Below, one piece after another: positions 44,810 to 54,174 of a stretch of 64,000 bases of DNA (position 1 is the first letter of the stretch; the number at the start of each line of letters is the position of its first letter). This stretch comes from Richelia sp. CSU_2_1 (lineage in GTDB: Bacteria > Cyanobacteriota > Cyanobacteriia > Cyanobacteriales > Microcoleaceae), in the NCBI GenBank assembly GCA_012034575.1, contig JAAUPF010000004.1:1-64000 (forward strand), read 5' to 3'. The position numbers and the translations under genes were made by a program. The notes under the pieces are model-generated. The model did not search any database. It was not told the DNA's origin and saw only the letters and a list, made by a program, of their open reading frames with translations.

Positions 44810-47800
44810 GTGAGACACCAAAAATTGGACAATCAAACGATCGACTGTAAATTGGAAAATAAACCGATCGACTTCCTTAATGTCGAGGAGGCACTGCACA
44901 AAATGGAAGCAAAATATTACAGTATGTTTGAAAATGCGGTGTCAGGCATTTTCCAAACCACCTACGACGGTCGCTACATCAGCGCTAACCCAGCTTTGGC
45001 TCGGATTTACGGATATAATTCAGCCGCAGAATTAATGGACTGTCTGACTGATATCAGCGATCAGCTTTACGTCGAACCAAATCGGCGCGATGAGTTTATT
45101 TGTGCTTTGCAACAAAAGGGTGTCGTATCGGATTTTGAGTCGCAGATTTATCGCCAAGATGGAACAATAATTTGGATCGCTGAAAATGCGCGGGCTGTCT
45201 GTGATGAAGCAGGAAAATTGCTCTATTACGAAGGTTTTGTGGAAGATATCACTCAGCGGAAGCAGGCAGAATTTGCACTGCGAGAAAGTGAAGAGCGCTT
45301 GCGATCGATCGTGGAAGGAGTTAAAGATTACGCTATATTTATGTTAGATCCTGAGGGATATGTAGCTAGCTGGAATTCGGGAGCCGAACGCATTTTAGGA
45401 TACAGTTCTCATGAAATTATTGGCAGTAATTCCGAGTGTTTCTTCACGAAAGAAGATATTAAAATCGGCAAGCATCAAGAAAAATTAACGATCGCGACTG
45501 CAGAAGGTAGATACGAAAATGAAGGCTGGCGGCTGCGCAAAGACGGCTCGCTATTTTGGGCAAATATTATTGTTACTCCTTTGCGCGATGAAAGCGGGGA
45601 ACTGCGCGGCTTTTCTCAAATCATGCAGGACATTACCGACCAAAAGCAAGCTGCAGAGGAAAAAATGCGGTTGATTGCTTCTTTGCAGGAGTCGGAAAAG
45701 AAGTTCCGTACCCTGTACGAATCGACTACCGATGCGGTAATGCTGCTAGATGAAAATGGTTTTTTGGATTGCAATCCAGCAACTTTAAATTTATTTGGAT
45801 GCAGCACTCTATCGGAGTTTTGCGGCAAGCATCCTTCGGAATTTAGCCCGCTACAGCAACCGAATGGGGAAGATTCTGCGAGTTTAGCTAGAGAACAAAT
45901 CGATACAGCTTTGCGATCGGGAAATTGTCGTTTTGACTGGCGTCACCGCCGCTTGGATGGTTCGGAATTTCCGGCGGAGGTGCTGCTAACTTCTATGGAT
46001 GTTGGCGGCAAAATTGGGCTGCAAGCAGTGGTGCGCGATATTACTTCCCGAGTGCAGGCCCAGGAGGCTTTGCAACAGGCAAATGAGGCGTTGGAATGCC
46101 GCGTGCAAGAGCGAACGAGTCAGTTAGAAGATGCGATCAAACAGTTGCGGTTGTCGGAAGAAAAGTTTTCTAAAGCTTTTCGATCGAGCCCAGATCCGAT
46201 GACTATTACTACTTTTGCTGAGGGTAGATTTCTGGAGGCTAACGACAGTTTCTTGTCCGCGATCGGTTACTCTAAAAATGAGGTAATCGGCCATAAAGTA
46301 CCTGAATTAAATATCTGGGTCAATCCTGAATACAGACTTGATTTTCGGCAAAGTTTGCAGGAAAAAGGTGTTGTTCGCAATTACGAATGCGAGTTTCGGA
46401 TGAAATCTGGATCGGTAGTTGTATTTCTGATGTCAGCGGAATTGATTAATTTAGATGGTGAACTCTGTATGCTGGCGGTAATGACAGATATTACCGATCG
46501 CAAGCGGGCTGAAGAAGCTTTGCGGGAAAGCCAGCGGGCATTATCGACGCTGATGAGCAACTTACCCGGTATGGCTTACCGCTTCCGCAACGATCCCGAT
46601 CGCAGCATGGAATTTGTCAGCGAAGGTTGCTATAAGTTAGCAGGTTATTATCCCGAAGACTTTATGGAAACCAAGCAAGTTTCGATCGCCAAGTTGACTC
46701 ACCCGGACGATCGCGATATCTTGTGGAATGCCGTACAAGTTGCTTTAGAAGAAAATCGACCCTATCAGCTTACCTACCGCATTACTTCTAAAGACGGGGA
46801 ATTAAAATGGGTTTGGGAACAAGGTTTGGGAGTGTTTTCTGACTCGGGAGAATTGATAGCTTTGGAAGGGTTAATTACAGATATTTCCGAACAGAAACGC
46901 AGCGAAGAAGCTTTAGTGCGATCGCAGATTGAACTGACGCAGCAAAAACTTCAACTGGAATTAACTTTGCAGGAATTGCAACAAACTCAAGCGGTATTAA
47001 TTCACACTGAGAAAATGTCTACCCTCGGTCAAATGGTAGCCGGTGTCGCTCACGAAATTAACAATCCCGTCAGCAGCGTCTGCGGCAATCTCGTTCATGT
47101 CGGTCACTATACAGAAGATTTGCTGGATTTGATCGATATGTATCAGAAACACTGCCCGGAACCGCCGGCAAACATTCAAGATAAAATTGAGGATATCGAG
47201 TTAGAATTTCTGTTAGAAGATTTGCCGAAAGCGATGTCTTCGATGCAGGTAGGGGCCGATCGCATTCGGGAAATAGTACGATCTTTGAGGAATTTCTCGC
47301 GCAAAGACGATTTTCAAATGACTACAGTTAACTTGCACGAGGGGATTGAGGGAACGCTATTAATCTTGCAAAGCCGCCTGAAATCCCGAGGTGGCTATCC
47401 CGAAATAGCGGTAATTAAAGAGTATGGAAATTTGCCATTAGTTGAGTGCTATTCGGGTAAAATCAATCAGGTATTTATGAATTTGATCGGGAACGCGATC
47501 GACGCGATCGAGGAGTATAACGAAGAACGTTCTGTTGCTGAAGCAAAAGTTAATCGCAGCAAAATCAAAATTAAAACAGAAGTTCAAAACTCCCAAGTTG
47601 TAATTCGGATTTCTGATAACGGTCCCGGTATGCCAGAAGAAGTTTGCCAGCAATTGTTCGAGGCATTTTTTACTACCAAACCAGCAGGTAAAGGTACGGG
47701 TTTGGGGCTGTCAATTTCCTATAAAGTCGTGCAAGAACACGGTGGAAATTTGAGTTGCGTTTCTGCACCCGGACAAGGGGCAGAGTTTATCATTGAACTG

Positions 47801-47830
47801 CCGATTAAACAGTTGATAGTTGACAGTTGA
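44810..47830 (+). CDS. Multi-PAS sensor histidine kinase
   Basis: A 1006-residue soluble kinase. Five PAS/PAC units (about 30-155, 160-280, 290-420, 445-570 and 575-705) each end 'ITQRKQAEFAL'-, 'ITDRKRAEEAL'- or 'ISEQKRSEEAL'-like. A coiled coil ('QTQAVLIHTEKMSTLGQM') then leads to a variant HisKA with His748 in 'AGVAHEINNPVSSV'. The HATPase domain has 'NLIGNAIDAI', 'DNGPGMP' and 'GKGTGLGLSISYKVV'. The kinase type is the 'HEINNP' class common in cyanobacteria. Start is a GTG at 44810; the first ATG in frame (44905) would cut the start of the first PAS. The last residues (KQLIVDS) and the stop are encoded by a heptamer repeat. Confidence 0.9.
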   Translation: MRHQKLDNQTIDCKLENKPIDFLNVEEALHKMEAKYYSMFENAVSGIFQTTYDGRYISANPALARIYGYNSAAELMDCLTDISDQLYVEPNRRDEFICALQQKGVVSDFESQIYRQDGTIIWIAENARAVCDEAGKLLYYEGFVEDITQRKQAEFALRESEERLRSIVEGVKDYAIFMLDPEGYVASWNSGAERILGYSSHEIIGSNSECFFTKEDIKIGKHQEKLTIATAEGRYENEGWRLRKDGSLFWANIIVTPLRDESGELRGFSQIMQDITDQKQAAEEKMRLIASLQESEKKFRTLYESTTDAVMLLDENGFLDCNPATLNLFGCSTLSEFCGKHPSEFSPLQQPNGEDSASLAREQIDTALRSGNCRFDWRHRRLDGSEFPAEVLLTSMDVGGKIGLQAVVRDITSRVQAQEALQQANEALECRVQERTSQLEDAIKQLRLSEEKFSKAFRSSPDPMTITTFAEGRFLEANDSFLSAIGYSKNEVIGHKVPELNIWVNPEYRLDFRQSLQEKGVVRNYECEFRMKSGSVVVFLMSAELINLDGELCMLAVMTDITDRKRAEEALRESQRALSTLMSNLPGMAYRFRNDPDRSMEFVSEGCYKLAGYYPEDFMETKQVSIAKLTHPDDRDILWNAVQVALEENRPYQLTYRITSKDGELKWVWEQGLGVFSDSGELIALEGLITDISEQKRSEEALVRSQIELTQQKLQLELTLQELQQTQAVLIHTEKMSTLGQMVAGVAHEINNPVSSVCGNLVHVGHYTEDLLDLIDMYQKHCPEPPANIQDKIEDIELEFLLEDLPKAMSSMQVGADRIREIVRSLRNFSRKDDFQMTTVNLHEGIEGTLLILQSRLKSRGGYPEIAVIKEYGNLPLVECYSGKINQVFMNLIGNAIDAIEEYNEERSVAEAKVNRSKIKIKTEVQNSQVVIRISDNGPGMPEEVCQQLFEAFFTTKPAGKGTGLGLSISYKVVQEHGGNLSCVSAPGQGAEFIIELPIKQLIVDS

Positions 47831-47935
47831 CAGTTGACAGTTGACAGTTGATAGTTGATGGTTGAGGGTTGATAGTTGATGGTCGATCGTTGATGGTTGA
47901 GGGTCGATCGTTGATGGTCGATCGTTGATGGTGCG
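47812..47935. repeat. Heptamer repeat tract (TTGACAG / TTGATGG)n overlapping a stop codon
   Basis: Units of gttgaca, gttgata and gttgatg with gtcgatc variants run for about 120 bp from inside the last codons of the kinase gene into the gap before larB. Confidence 0.85.
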
Positions 47936-47983
47936 AGCTTAAGAGCTCGCGATCGATAATATTACTGCTTTAATCGCGGTCAA

Positions 47984-48787
47984 TCAATCGTCCAGGATAT
48001 TATTGTTTAACTTGCCAGCAGTGCGGAGGATTCGCCCTGCTAAAATAGCAGCGCCAAACCCATTATCAATATTCATCACGCCAATACCCGACGCACAAGA
48101 ATTTAACATCGTTAACAGTGCAGCAATACCGTTGAAACTTGCACCGTAACCCACACTGGTGGGGACAGCAATTACCGGACAATCCACTAAACCACCCACA
48201 ACACTGGGCAACGCTCCTTCCATTCCTGCTACTACAATTAAAACATCTGCTTGGGCGATGAAGTGGAGGTTTTGCAGCAAGCGATGGATTCCCGCTACTC
48301 CCACATCCCAAAGACGGTTAACTTTAAAACCCAATAATTCGGCAGTTATAGCTGCTTCTTCAGCGACTGGTAAATCCGATGTTCCAGCAGTAATTACGGC
48401 GATCGCACCCGGATATTTAGGCTCCATGTTTTGAGGAACCAGCGCGCAAATTCTTGCCATCCGATAGTATTTTAGTTCGGGGATTTGGGCTTGCAATTGC
48501 GTAAATACTTCCGGCTCGATCGAAGTTGCCATCACGGGCAAATCCCGATCTAATTCTCTATTTTTGCGTGCCATCACTTCGATAATCTTGACGATTTGTT
48601 CGGGAGTTTTTCCCGCACCCCAAATCACTTCAGGAAAACCATTTCTTAAACTTCGGTGGTGGTCAATTTTAGCAAAGTCTTCTACTTCTTCAAAACCAAA
48701 ATTTTTCAGCTTATCTAGCGCGCTATTAATTGTAGTTTCTCCGGAAGCTACTGATTCTAGAAGATTTTGCAGTTTTGATCGATCCAT
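47984..48787 (-). CDS. larB: Nickel-pincer cofactor biosynthesis protein LarB
   Basis: LarB carboxylates and hydrolyses nicotinic acid adenine dinucleotide in pincer-cofactor synthesis. The protein (267 residues) has a LarB N-terminal segment ('VEDFAKIDHHRSLRNGFPEVIWGAGK'; keys D, R, G, P, E) and an AIR-carboxylase/PurE-like C-terminus: 'AVITAGTSDLPVAEEAA', 'VVAGMEGALPSVVGGLVD' and 'AVPTSVGYGASFNGIAALL'. larC/larE are not adjacent. nadC lies upstream on the same strand and makes nicotinate mononucleotide; the shared NAD-precursor theme may be coincidence. Confidence 0.9.
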   Translation of the reverse strand: MDRSKLQNLLESVASGETTINSALDKLKNFGFEEVEDFAKIDHHRSLRNGFPEVIWGAGKTPEQIVKIIEVMARKNRELDRDLPVMATSIEPEVFTQLQAQIPELKYYRMARICALVPQNMEPKYPGAIAVITAGTSDLPVAEEAAITAELLGFKVNRLWDVGVAGIHRLLQNLHFIAQADVLIVVAGMEGALPSVVGGLVDCPVIAVPTSVGYGASFNGIAALLTMLNSCASGIGVMNIDNGFGAAILAGRILRTAGKLNNNILDD

Positions 48788-48836
48788 AATTTTTTACCTT
48801 CTCTCGCCTAATAATCTTTGTGCCTGATACTTTTTT

Positions 48837-48886
48837 TGACATACTTCCGCCACTAAGCGGAGTACCGCTATAGTGGGGGCATTCTG
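48837..48886. repeat. Solo right end of an IS200/IS605-type element
   Basis: TTGACATACTTCCGCCACTA, a loop with GCGGAGTACCGC, then TATAGTGGGGGCATTC matches the layout of the right end at 23081-23125. No tnpA or tnpB is nearby, so it is a leftover end in the gap between nadC and larB. Confidence 0.65.
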
Positions 48887-49039
48887 CTGTCCTAGGTAAA
48901 GTACAGGGCGATCGCCCTAATCGCTTCTCATGCTCGATCGCAGCGCGCACCTATAGCAATCGCCAAAGCACTCTTGACATTCAGGAACTCATGAATAAAG
49001 TCCTTATCCTGCTAGAATCAACGGTTTAATTCCTGTATC

Positions 49040-49080
49040 ATAACTGTCAACTGTCAACTGTCAACTGTCAACTATCAATT
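49040..49080. repeat. Heptamer repeat (CTGTCAA)n
   Basis: Four to five units of ctgtcaa lie directly after the nadC stop. Confidence 0.8.
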
Positions 49081-49083
49081 GCC

Positions 49084-49953
49084 CTACATATCGATCCTCA
49101 TGCTCAAATCGAGCCAACTCGATCGGGTAATGGGCGCGCTACTAGAAATGTAATCAACTCCGGTTTCAGCAGCGCCTCGAATGGTTTCTAGGGTAATGTT
49201 ACCTGATGCTTCAATCTTCATCCCAGGAGCTTTTTGCCGAATTAACTGCACCGATTCTCGCATCAGTTCTAAAGGCATATTATCTAACATAATAATATCA
49301 GCTTGATGCTCGATCGCTTCTGCTACTTGAACTAAAGTTTCTGTTTCTACTTCTATGGTGAGTGGGTAGGGGATGCGGGAGCGAATTTGAGCGATCGCGG
49401 CTGCAATTCCCCCGGCGGCTGCGATGTGATTGTCCTTAATCATTACAGCATCATCTAAACCCATCCGATGATTGATTCCCCCGCCAAGTTGTACGGCATA
49501 CTTCTCTAAAATTCTCAAGCCTGGTGTAGTTTTGCGAGTATCCACCAATTGAGTTGGCAAATCGGCAATCTGCTGCACGTATTTATCAGCCAGCGTGGCG
49601 ATTCCACTCAAGCGCATCGCTAAATTTAGGGCAACTCGTTCGCCCATTAACAAAACATCAAGGGGACCTTCAATATTGGCAATAGTTTGGCCGCGATCGC
49701 ACTTTTCCCCCTCTTTTACTAGAGGTACAAACTTGACTTTGCTGTCGAGCAATTGAAAAACTCTAGCGGCGATCGGCAATCCAGCAATAATGCCTGTTGC
49801 TTTAGAAACCCATTTGGCAAATCCCGCTGGCGCACCATCGGGAAACAGACTTTGAGTAGTACGATCGCCCCTACCAATATCCTCCATCAACCAACTTTGC
49901 AACAGCGGATCTAATACTAAAAATGGTGGCAATATCGCTTTTTTTTCGTTCAT
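49084..49953 (-). CDS. nadC: Nicotinate-nucleotide diphosphorylase (quinolinate phosphoribosyltransferase)
   Basis: Converts quinolinate and PRPP to nicotinate mononucleotide in de novo NAD synthesis. The 289-residue length is normal. Family motifs are 'EDIGRGDRTTQSL', 'ERVALNLAMRLSGIAT', 'DTRKTTPGLRILEKYAV', 'GGGINHRMGLDDAVMIKDNH', 'EVETETLVQV' and 'IMLDNMPLELM', ending 'GVDYISSSAPI'. All substrate-binding residues expected in these motifs are present. Start ATG 49953. Confidence 0.95.
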   Translation of the reverse strand: MNEKKAILPPFLVLDPLLQSWLMEDIGRGDRTTQSLFPDGAPAGFAKWVSKATGIIAGLPIAARVFQLLDSKVKFVPLVKEGEKCDRGQTIANIEGPLDVLLMGERVALNLAMRLSGIATLADKYVQQIADLPTQLVDTRKTTPGLRILEKYAVQLGGGINHRMGLDDAVMIKDNHIAAAGGIAAAIAQIRSRIPYPLTIEVETETLVQVAEAIEHQADIIMLDNMPLELMRESVQLIRQKAPGMKIEASGNITLETIRGAAETGVDYISSSAPITRSSWLDLSMRIDM

Positions 49954-49974
49954 TTTATAGTCGATCTTTTATAG

Positions 49975-50125
49975 TCGATCGTTGATAGTTGGTAGTTGAT
50001 AGTTTAGAGTGCGAGCGTCTCCAGCTTGCGAAAGGTGGTTGGTAGTGCGATCGCCCCCGCGAGCTAACCGAGTTAACAGTCGATCTATTCCCAATTCCCA
50101 ATTCCCAATTCCCAATTTTTATTCA
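49975..50125. repeat. GTTGATA and AATTCCC heptamer runs
   Basis: A ttgatagt/ttggtagt run (about 49970-50003) and a cccaatt run (50090-50118) lie between nadC and ftsI. Confidence 0.75.
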
Positions 50126-52045
50126 TTAATTTTGCTGTCGATCGACCTGACTCGGCGGAATCTTTTCAATAGAAATCAGTGCTTCCATAATAGACTCGAC
50201 AATCGGTGCCGCCACTACCCCGCCAGAACCTCCCTGAGGTTCGTCAACTACCGCCAGCACCACATACCGAGGAGATTCAACCGGAATTATGCCCACAAAA
50301 CTGGTAATAATCGAATTCTTAGAATAACCGCCTCCGGCATTAGCTTTTTGAGCCGTACCAGTTTTTCCCGCAATCCGATATCCGCGAATTTGTGCGGCTT
50401 TCCCCGTTCCGCCTTCAACCACAGTTTCCATCATTTCTAACACTTGCTTAGTAGTTTCTGGGGAAAAAACTTGCTTCGGTACGGGGCGGGGAAGTTTCCA
50501 ATAAGCTTGACCGTCTCGATCGTACAGTCCCCGCACAACGTGAGGAGTTACTAACTTTCCGCCATTAGCTAAAGCACCGTTAAGCTGCACCAACTGAATC
50601 GGAGTAATCGAAAAACCCTGCCCGAATGCTGTCGTAGCAACTTCCACCGGAGAGTGAACAAATTGGTCGCGATTTTTGAGCTGGCTGGTTACTTCAAAAG
50701 GCAAATCCGTTCCCGCAGTTTGTCCGAGTCCGAGTTTTTCTAAAGCTTGATAGTAAAGTGAAGGCTGCATTTTTCTCATGATATGCACCATGCCGACGTT
50801 ACTAGAATACTTCAAAATCTCAGTAACAGTTGAAGGGCCGCGCGCGCCTGCTTTTTGGTAATCGGAATTTTGGATTACCCAAGGATTCATGAAAATCCGA
50901 CCTTCGTCGTTAAATACTGTATCGGGTTTGACTGTACCTGCTTCGAGAGCGATCGCTATATTGATCGCTTTAAAAGTCGAACCCGGTTCGTAAACATCGG
51001 TGACAGCCCAATTTTTGTAGCGTTCCAAACCGAAATTAAAATATTGATTCGGATCGTAAGTGGGTTCTGATACGAACGATAGCAACTCACCGTTGCGAGC
51101 ATCCATGACGATCGCCGCGCCCCGCTTCGCCCGGTGTTTTTCCATTTTTTCCTTCAAAGCAATCCGCGTAGCCCGCTGCAGGCGGCTGTCGATCGTTAAT
51201 TGCAGTTTCAAGTCATCAAATTGGACAAATCCCGCCGTCAGCCGATCGGGCACCCAATTGCCGTCGATCGCCCTGCTAAATTGAATTGAGGGCATCGATC
51301 GTTCGAGCAAATTCTGCTGGCTGTACTCTACTCCCGCTTGCCCTTTGCGTTCCCCATCCACATAACCGAGGATATCCGCCGCCAAGTCCTGTTGCGGGTA
51401 GAAACGCTGCTGCTGTCGCACCAACTCCAAACCGTCAACGGGACTGTGTTTGATTTGCATTCCCAGCACTCGATCGGCCACTTCTTGGGGCAGAGAGTCA
51501 GCCACGGTAATGCCACTTTCAGCTAGGTTAAATTTTTGCAGCAGTTCCGCGACTGGCGAATTGCCCTCGCTGGTTTGAATGGGTAGCAGGGGAGCAAGTG
51601 CGGTAGCGATTTCGTCCTTGGTGCGATTGAATAACTTCGGGTGAGCGTAGAGGGTGTATACCTGCCTGTCAAGGGCCAAAATATTGCCGTGACGATCGAC
51701 GATCGAGCGTCTGGGTACGAAGGGGCGAGTTTTGAGAGTTTGCTGCTGCTCGGCTTGTTTGCGCAGTGTCGGCCCCCGCGTTACTTGCAAGTAAAACAAA
51801 TTCACTGCCAGCCCCAGTCCCGACAGCACCAATACCGCCCACACCGCCCACAAGCGAAACTTGTGACGATGCGAGCGATCGAGCCGGGGTCGGGGAAATG
51901 CTGGATCTGGTTGTTGCAGGTGTTTGGCGGCACCGCTACCAACAGAGCGTTTGGTCGGTTTGCCCCGCAGAATCCGATCGCCCTGAGAGTGCGGGCGCTG
52001 GGAATCGGGCGATCGGTGGCGGTCAAAACGGGAATCGTAGCCCAT
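50126..52045 (-). CDS. ftsI: Peptidoglycan transpeptidase FtsI (penicillin-binding protein, class B)
   Basis: Septal transpeptidase. A cytoplasmic tail of about 65 basic residues precedes one membrane helix ('LWAVWAVLVLSGLGLAVNLFY'). The dimerisation domain contains 'PRRSIVDRHGNILA'. The transpeptidase domain has SxxK in 'YEPGSTFKAINI', S-S-N in 'LKYSSNVGM' and K-T-G in 'RIAGKTGTAQKA'. The length (639) fits cyanobacterial FtsI. An FtsL-like gene lies 79 bp upstream on the same strand, the usual order for division genes. Start ATG 52045. Confidence 0.93.
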   Translation of the reverse strand: MGYDSRFDRHRSPDSQRPHSQGDRILRGKPTKRSVGSGAAKHLQQPDPAFPRPRLDRSHRHKFRLWAVWAVLVLSGLGLAVNLFYLQVTRGPTLRKQAEQQQTLKTRPFVPRRSIVDRHGNILALDRQVYTLYAHPKLFNRTKDEIATALAPLLPIQTSEGNSPVAELLQKFNLAESGITVADSLPQEVADRVLGMQIKHSPVDGLELVRQQQRFYPQQDLAADILGYVDGERKGQAGVEYSQQNLLERSMPSIQFSRAIDGNWVPDRLTAGFVQFDDLKLQLTIDSRLQRATRIALKEKMEKHRAKRGAAIVMDARNGELLSFVSEPTYDPNQYFNFGLERYKNWAVTDVYEPGSTFKAINIAIALEAGTVKPDTVFNDEGRIFMNPWVIQNSDYQKAGARGPSTVTEILKYSSNVGMVHIMRKMQPSLYYQALEKLGLGQTAGTDLPFEVTSQLKNRDQFVHSPVEVATTAFGQGFSITPIQLVQLNGALANGGKLVTPHVVRGLYDRDGQAYWKLPRPVPKQVFSPETTKQVLEMMETVVEGGTGKAAQIRGYRIAGKTGTAQKANAGGGYSKNSIITSFVGIIPVESPRYVVLAVVDEPQGGSGGVVAAPIVESIMEALISIEKIPPSQVDRQQN

Positions 52046-52124
52046 AAAAATTCAAACTTTTAGCCATTGTTAACTTTTACCGATCGCCGATCGCACTCCT
52101 ACCCCCAGGTCTCTAGAATTTGCC

Positions 52125-52703
52125 TCAATAACCCAGAGGTGTTTGGTCCTCGGCTCGATTTTCGATCGCCGGATCGAGATTGGGGAGCGCAGTTTCTTCG
52201 GGTGTGCGGCTCTCAGGGACTGGCTCAAGGAAAATCAGATCGGCCGGATTCTGAGGTGCTAAACCGGTTTCGGGATTTTCGGCCTCTTTGGCAAGTTGGT
52301 GTTTCATCACTTCGCTGCCAGCGCTCAACTGCTGTTCGCTCAGGCGCAAGTTTTCCAGCTTTTGGTACTCTTGACTCCACTGCTGCTCGCCGTAAACCGT
52401 CAACCCGTAGAGCGTCATCGCTGAGCCTGCGAGCAAAAAAGCTACTGCACAGGAGGCACGCTGTACCTGCAGCAGCGATCGCAGCCATGCGGGCTGTCCC
52501 TGCGGATCGGGCAGAACTTTGAGAACGGGTATTTGCGGCCGAGTTATAACTTTTTCGCTCGCAGGGTAGTCGGGCAGCATCGGCCCGGTTTTTGCCCGCC
52601 GCGCTCGGGCGATCGAAGTAATTTTGCCGTTGGCTGGGGCGGTCGCCGGCTTGCGGGCAGCTCGGGGACGCCGGGGCTCTGGGGATCTGATAGCAGCAGT
52701 CAT
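52125..52703 (-). CDS. FtsL-like single-pass membrane protein upstream of ftsI
   Basis: A 192-residue protein with a basic, Pro/Ala-rich cytoplasmic segment, one membrane helix ('ASCAVAFLLAGSAMTLYGLTVY', about 85-107) and a helical, probably coiled-coil stretch ('WSQEYQKLENLRLSEQQL') that ends in an acidic tail. The size, topology and position directly before ftsI match FtsL-type division proteins, which have little sequence conservation. Start at ATG 52703; a GTG at 52712 would add three residues. The FtsL assignment is inference from topology and context. Confidence 0.65.
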   Translation of the reverse strand: MTAAIRSPEPRRPRAARKPATAPANGKITSIARARRAKTGPMLPDYPASEKVITRPQIPVLKVLPDPQGQPAWLRSLLQVQRASCAVAFLLAGSAMTLYGLTVYGEQQWSQEYQKLENLRLSEQQLSAGSEVMKHQLAKEAENPETGLAPQNPADLIFLEPVPESRTPEETALPNLDPAIENRAEDQTPLGY

Positions 52704-52712
52704 AGAGTTCAC

Positions 52713-53275
52713 AAAATAGATTTCACAAATGCTTCAGCTCGATTTTAGCTTGCAAGTTGTCCGGGCCGATCGGGGGTAACGACAATCGGGCATTCGATCG
52801 GCGATCGGAAAGCTGGGTTTAAAACCACGTCTTTTGAGAACGACTTGGTTTCCGGCTTTGCTGCCCCCAATCGTGTAGTATAGTGTACAAAAGTCGGGAT
52901 AAGCCATTGTCTTGACTCGCCTGTGGACTCTTCGGGAGAGTCAGACTCTCGAAAGTAGCATTACTTGCCGGAAGTGTCAAAAATTACAGCGCCGAGAATT
53001 ACAGCGTCAAGAATTACAGCACTTTTAGGGCAGTGGATGCGCCCGCAAAAATAGCTCGCAAGCAGACAAACCCATCCTACCACCGGTTTTTTTGACTTCA
53101 GGATTGGCAAAAATTAGGAAATCTTTGCCAATTTGGTAGAATCAATGTGAAATTTTTTAGTAAATGCAGTATTGTAATCAACGAGCTAACCATCGTCGAT
53201 CCATTCGTGCCAGCATTGGTTCTCAAGTACACCATCCCCTTCCTTGCGACGGGTTTTGAATCTTAAGGAGTGTTT
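52713..53275. other. Intergenic region between divergent ftsL-like and lipoprotein genes
   Basis: About 560 bp with no convincing gene. A short direct repeat, AATTACAGCG, recurs near 52981-53010. AAGGAG at 53265-53270 serves the lipoprotein start. No structured RNA is recognised. Confidence 0.55.
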
Positions 53276-53524
53276 ATGAACAAAAAATTGATTCGTCTGA
53301 CTTTGGCACTGAGCTTGGCTGCCGCTCTCGGCGCTTGCGCGGGCGATACCAGTGCTCCCGGCGGTGCTAGCCCGTCTCCTGGCGGTGGCTCGTCTCCGGC
53401 AGTTAGTCCTGCTCCGGATGCTTCTCCTTCGCCCAAGGAATCTCCTAAGGCTTCTCCCGGTGCAGCTTCTCCTGGCGCAGCTTCTCCCGGTGCAGCCTCT
53501 CCTTCTCCTAAAAAGTCTCCCTAA
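53276..53524 (+). CDS. Small lipoprotein with Pro/Ser-rich tail
   Basis: An 82-residue product from ATG 53276, chosen because AAGGAG is spaced 5 nt upstream (a GTG at 53270 overlaps that site). The signal peptide MNKKLIRLTLALSLAAALG ends at a lipobox L-G-A-C. The mature part is low-complexity Ser/Pro/Gly/Ala with tandem SPGAA units and a basic SPKKSP end. It is probably a membrane-tethered extended linker or cell-wall-facing peptide. I do not recognise a named family. Confidence 0.8.
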   Translation: MNKKLIRLTLALSLAAALGACAGDTSAPGGASPSPGGGSSPAVSPAPDASPSPKESPKASPGAASPGAASPGAASPSPKKSP

Positions 53525-53685
53525 GAAAGGGCGATCGCGCAGTGTCCCAACAAGCTTAGCCAGCGGCTGAAAAGTTCATCGCTCCTCGCATTTTTTAATG
53601 CCGCTGGCAAAAGCTACTATTTGGGCTCTACTGTTTGTCTGGTGCTTTTGCTGCAGTTCTTGATTTTTTAACTAGACAGGCGGGA

Positions 53686-54150
53686 ATTCCCCTTCCTCGC
53701 CAAGCGTTGTGACGCTTGATGTGCAAGGGACATAGCGTAGCAGGGAGGGGATGAGAGCCGTGCGAGGCGAGCAAAATATAAAGCCAGAAAATTAGTGGCT
53801 AAAGTCCACTCTAAAATTATGGGAAAACTTATATTGAGGTTGACCGATTTTTTCCTAGCTCTAAGACTTGCAATAATTGCTTGCATAAAGTATCCGATAT
53901 GCCTTTGGATGTTCGTAATTGGGATTGCCCTAAATGTAAATCTCGAAACGATCGCGATGTGAATGCGGCAAAAAACATTAGAGATGAAGCCTTGCGGTTT
54001 TTGGCATTAGGAACTAGTGCTACTGCCAGTGGAGGGAATGTAAGTCGTGGTGGCAAGATTTCGGTCTTGTCAGATGCTGTTCCCCGCGAAACTGGAAGCT
54101 CCATCCTCGCCAATGAGCGCGTAAGCGCGAAGTAGCAGGATGGGGTAGTT
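53686..54150 (+). pseudogene. Decayed IS200/IS605 tnpB remnant 1
   Basis: Pieces of TnpB remain: 'KARKLVAKVHSKI' (about 53785-53815), then in another frame the zinc ribbon 'SSKTCNNCLHKVSD' and 'WDCPKCKSRNDRDVNAAKNI' with the last RuvC Asp, and a tail 'SVLSDAVPRETGSSI' to 54135. The RuvC-I/II core is gone. Palindromes at 53688-53740 and around 54096-54145 (CCATCCT...AGGATGG) are the likely element ends. Confidence 0.75.
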
Positions 54151-54174
54151 CACATGTGCTGTAATATTTCTATC

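Noticed and set aside
47812-47935. Possible CRISPR array from regularly spaced short repeats
   Set aside because: The repeats are seven-base tandem units without spacers, and no cas gene is in the window.
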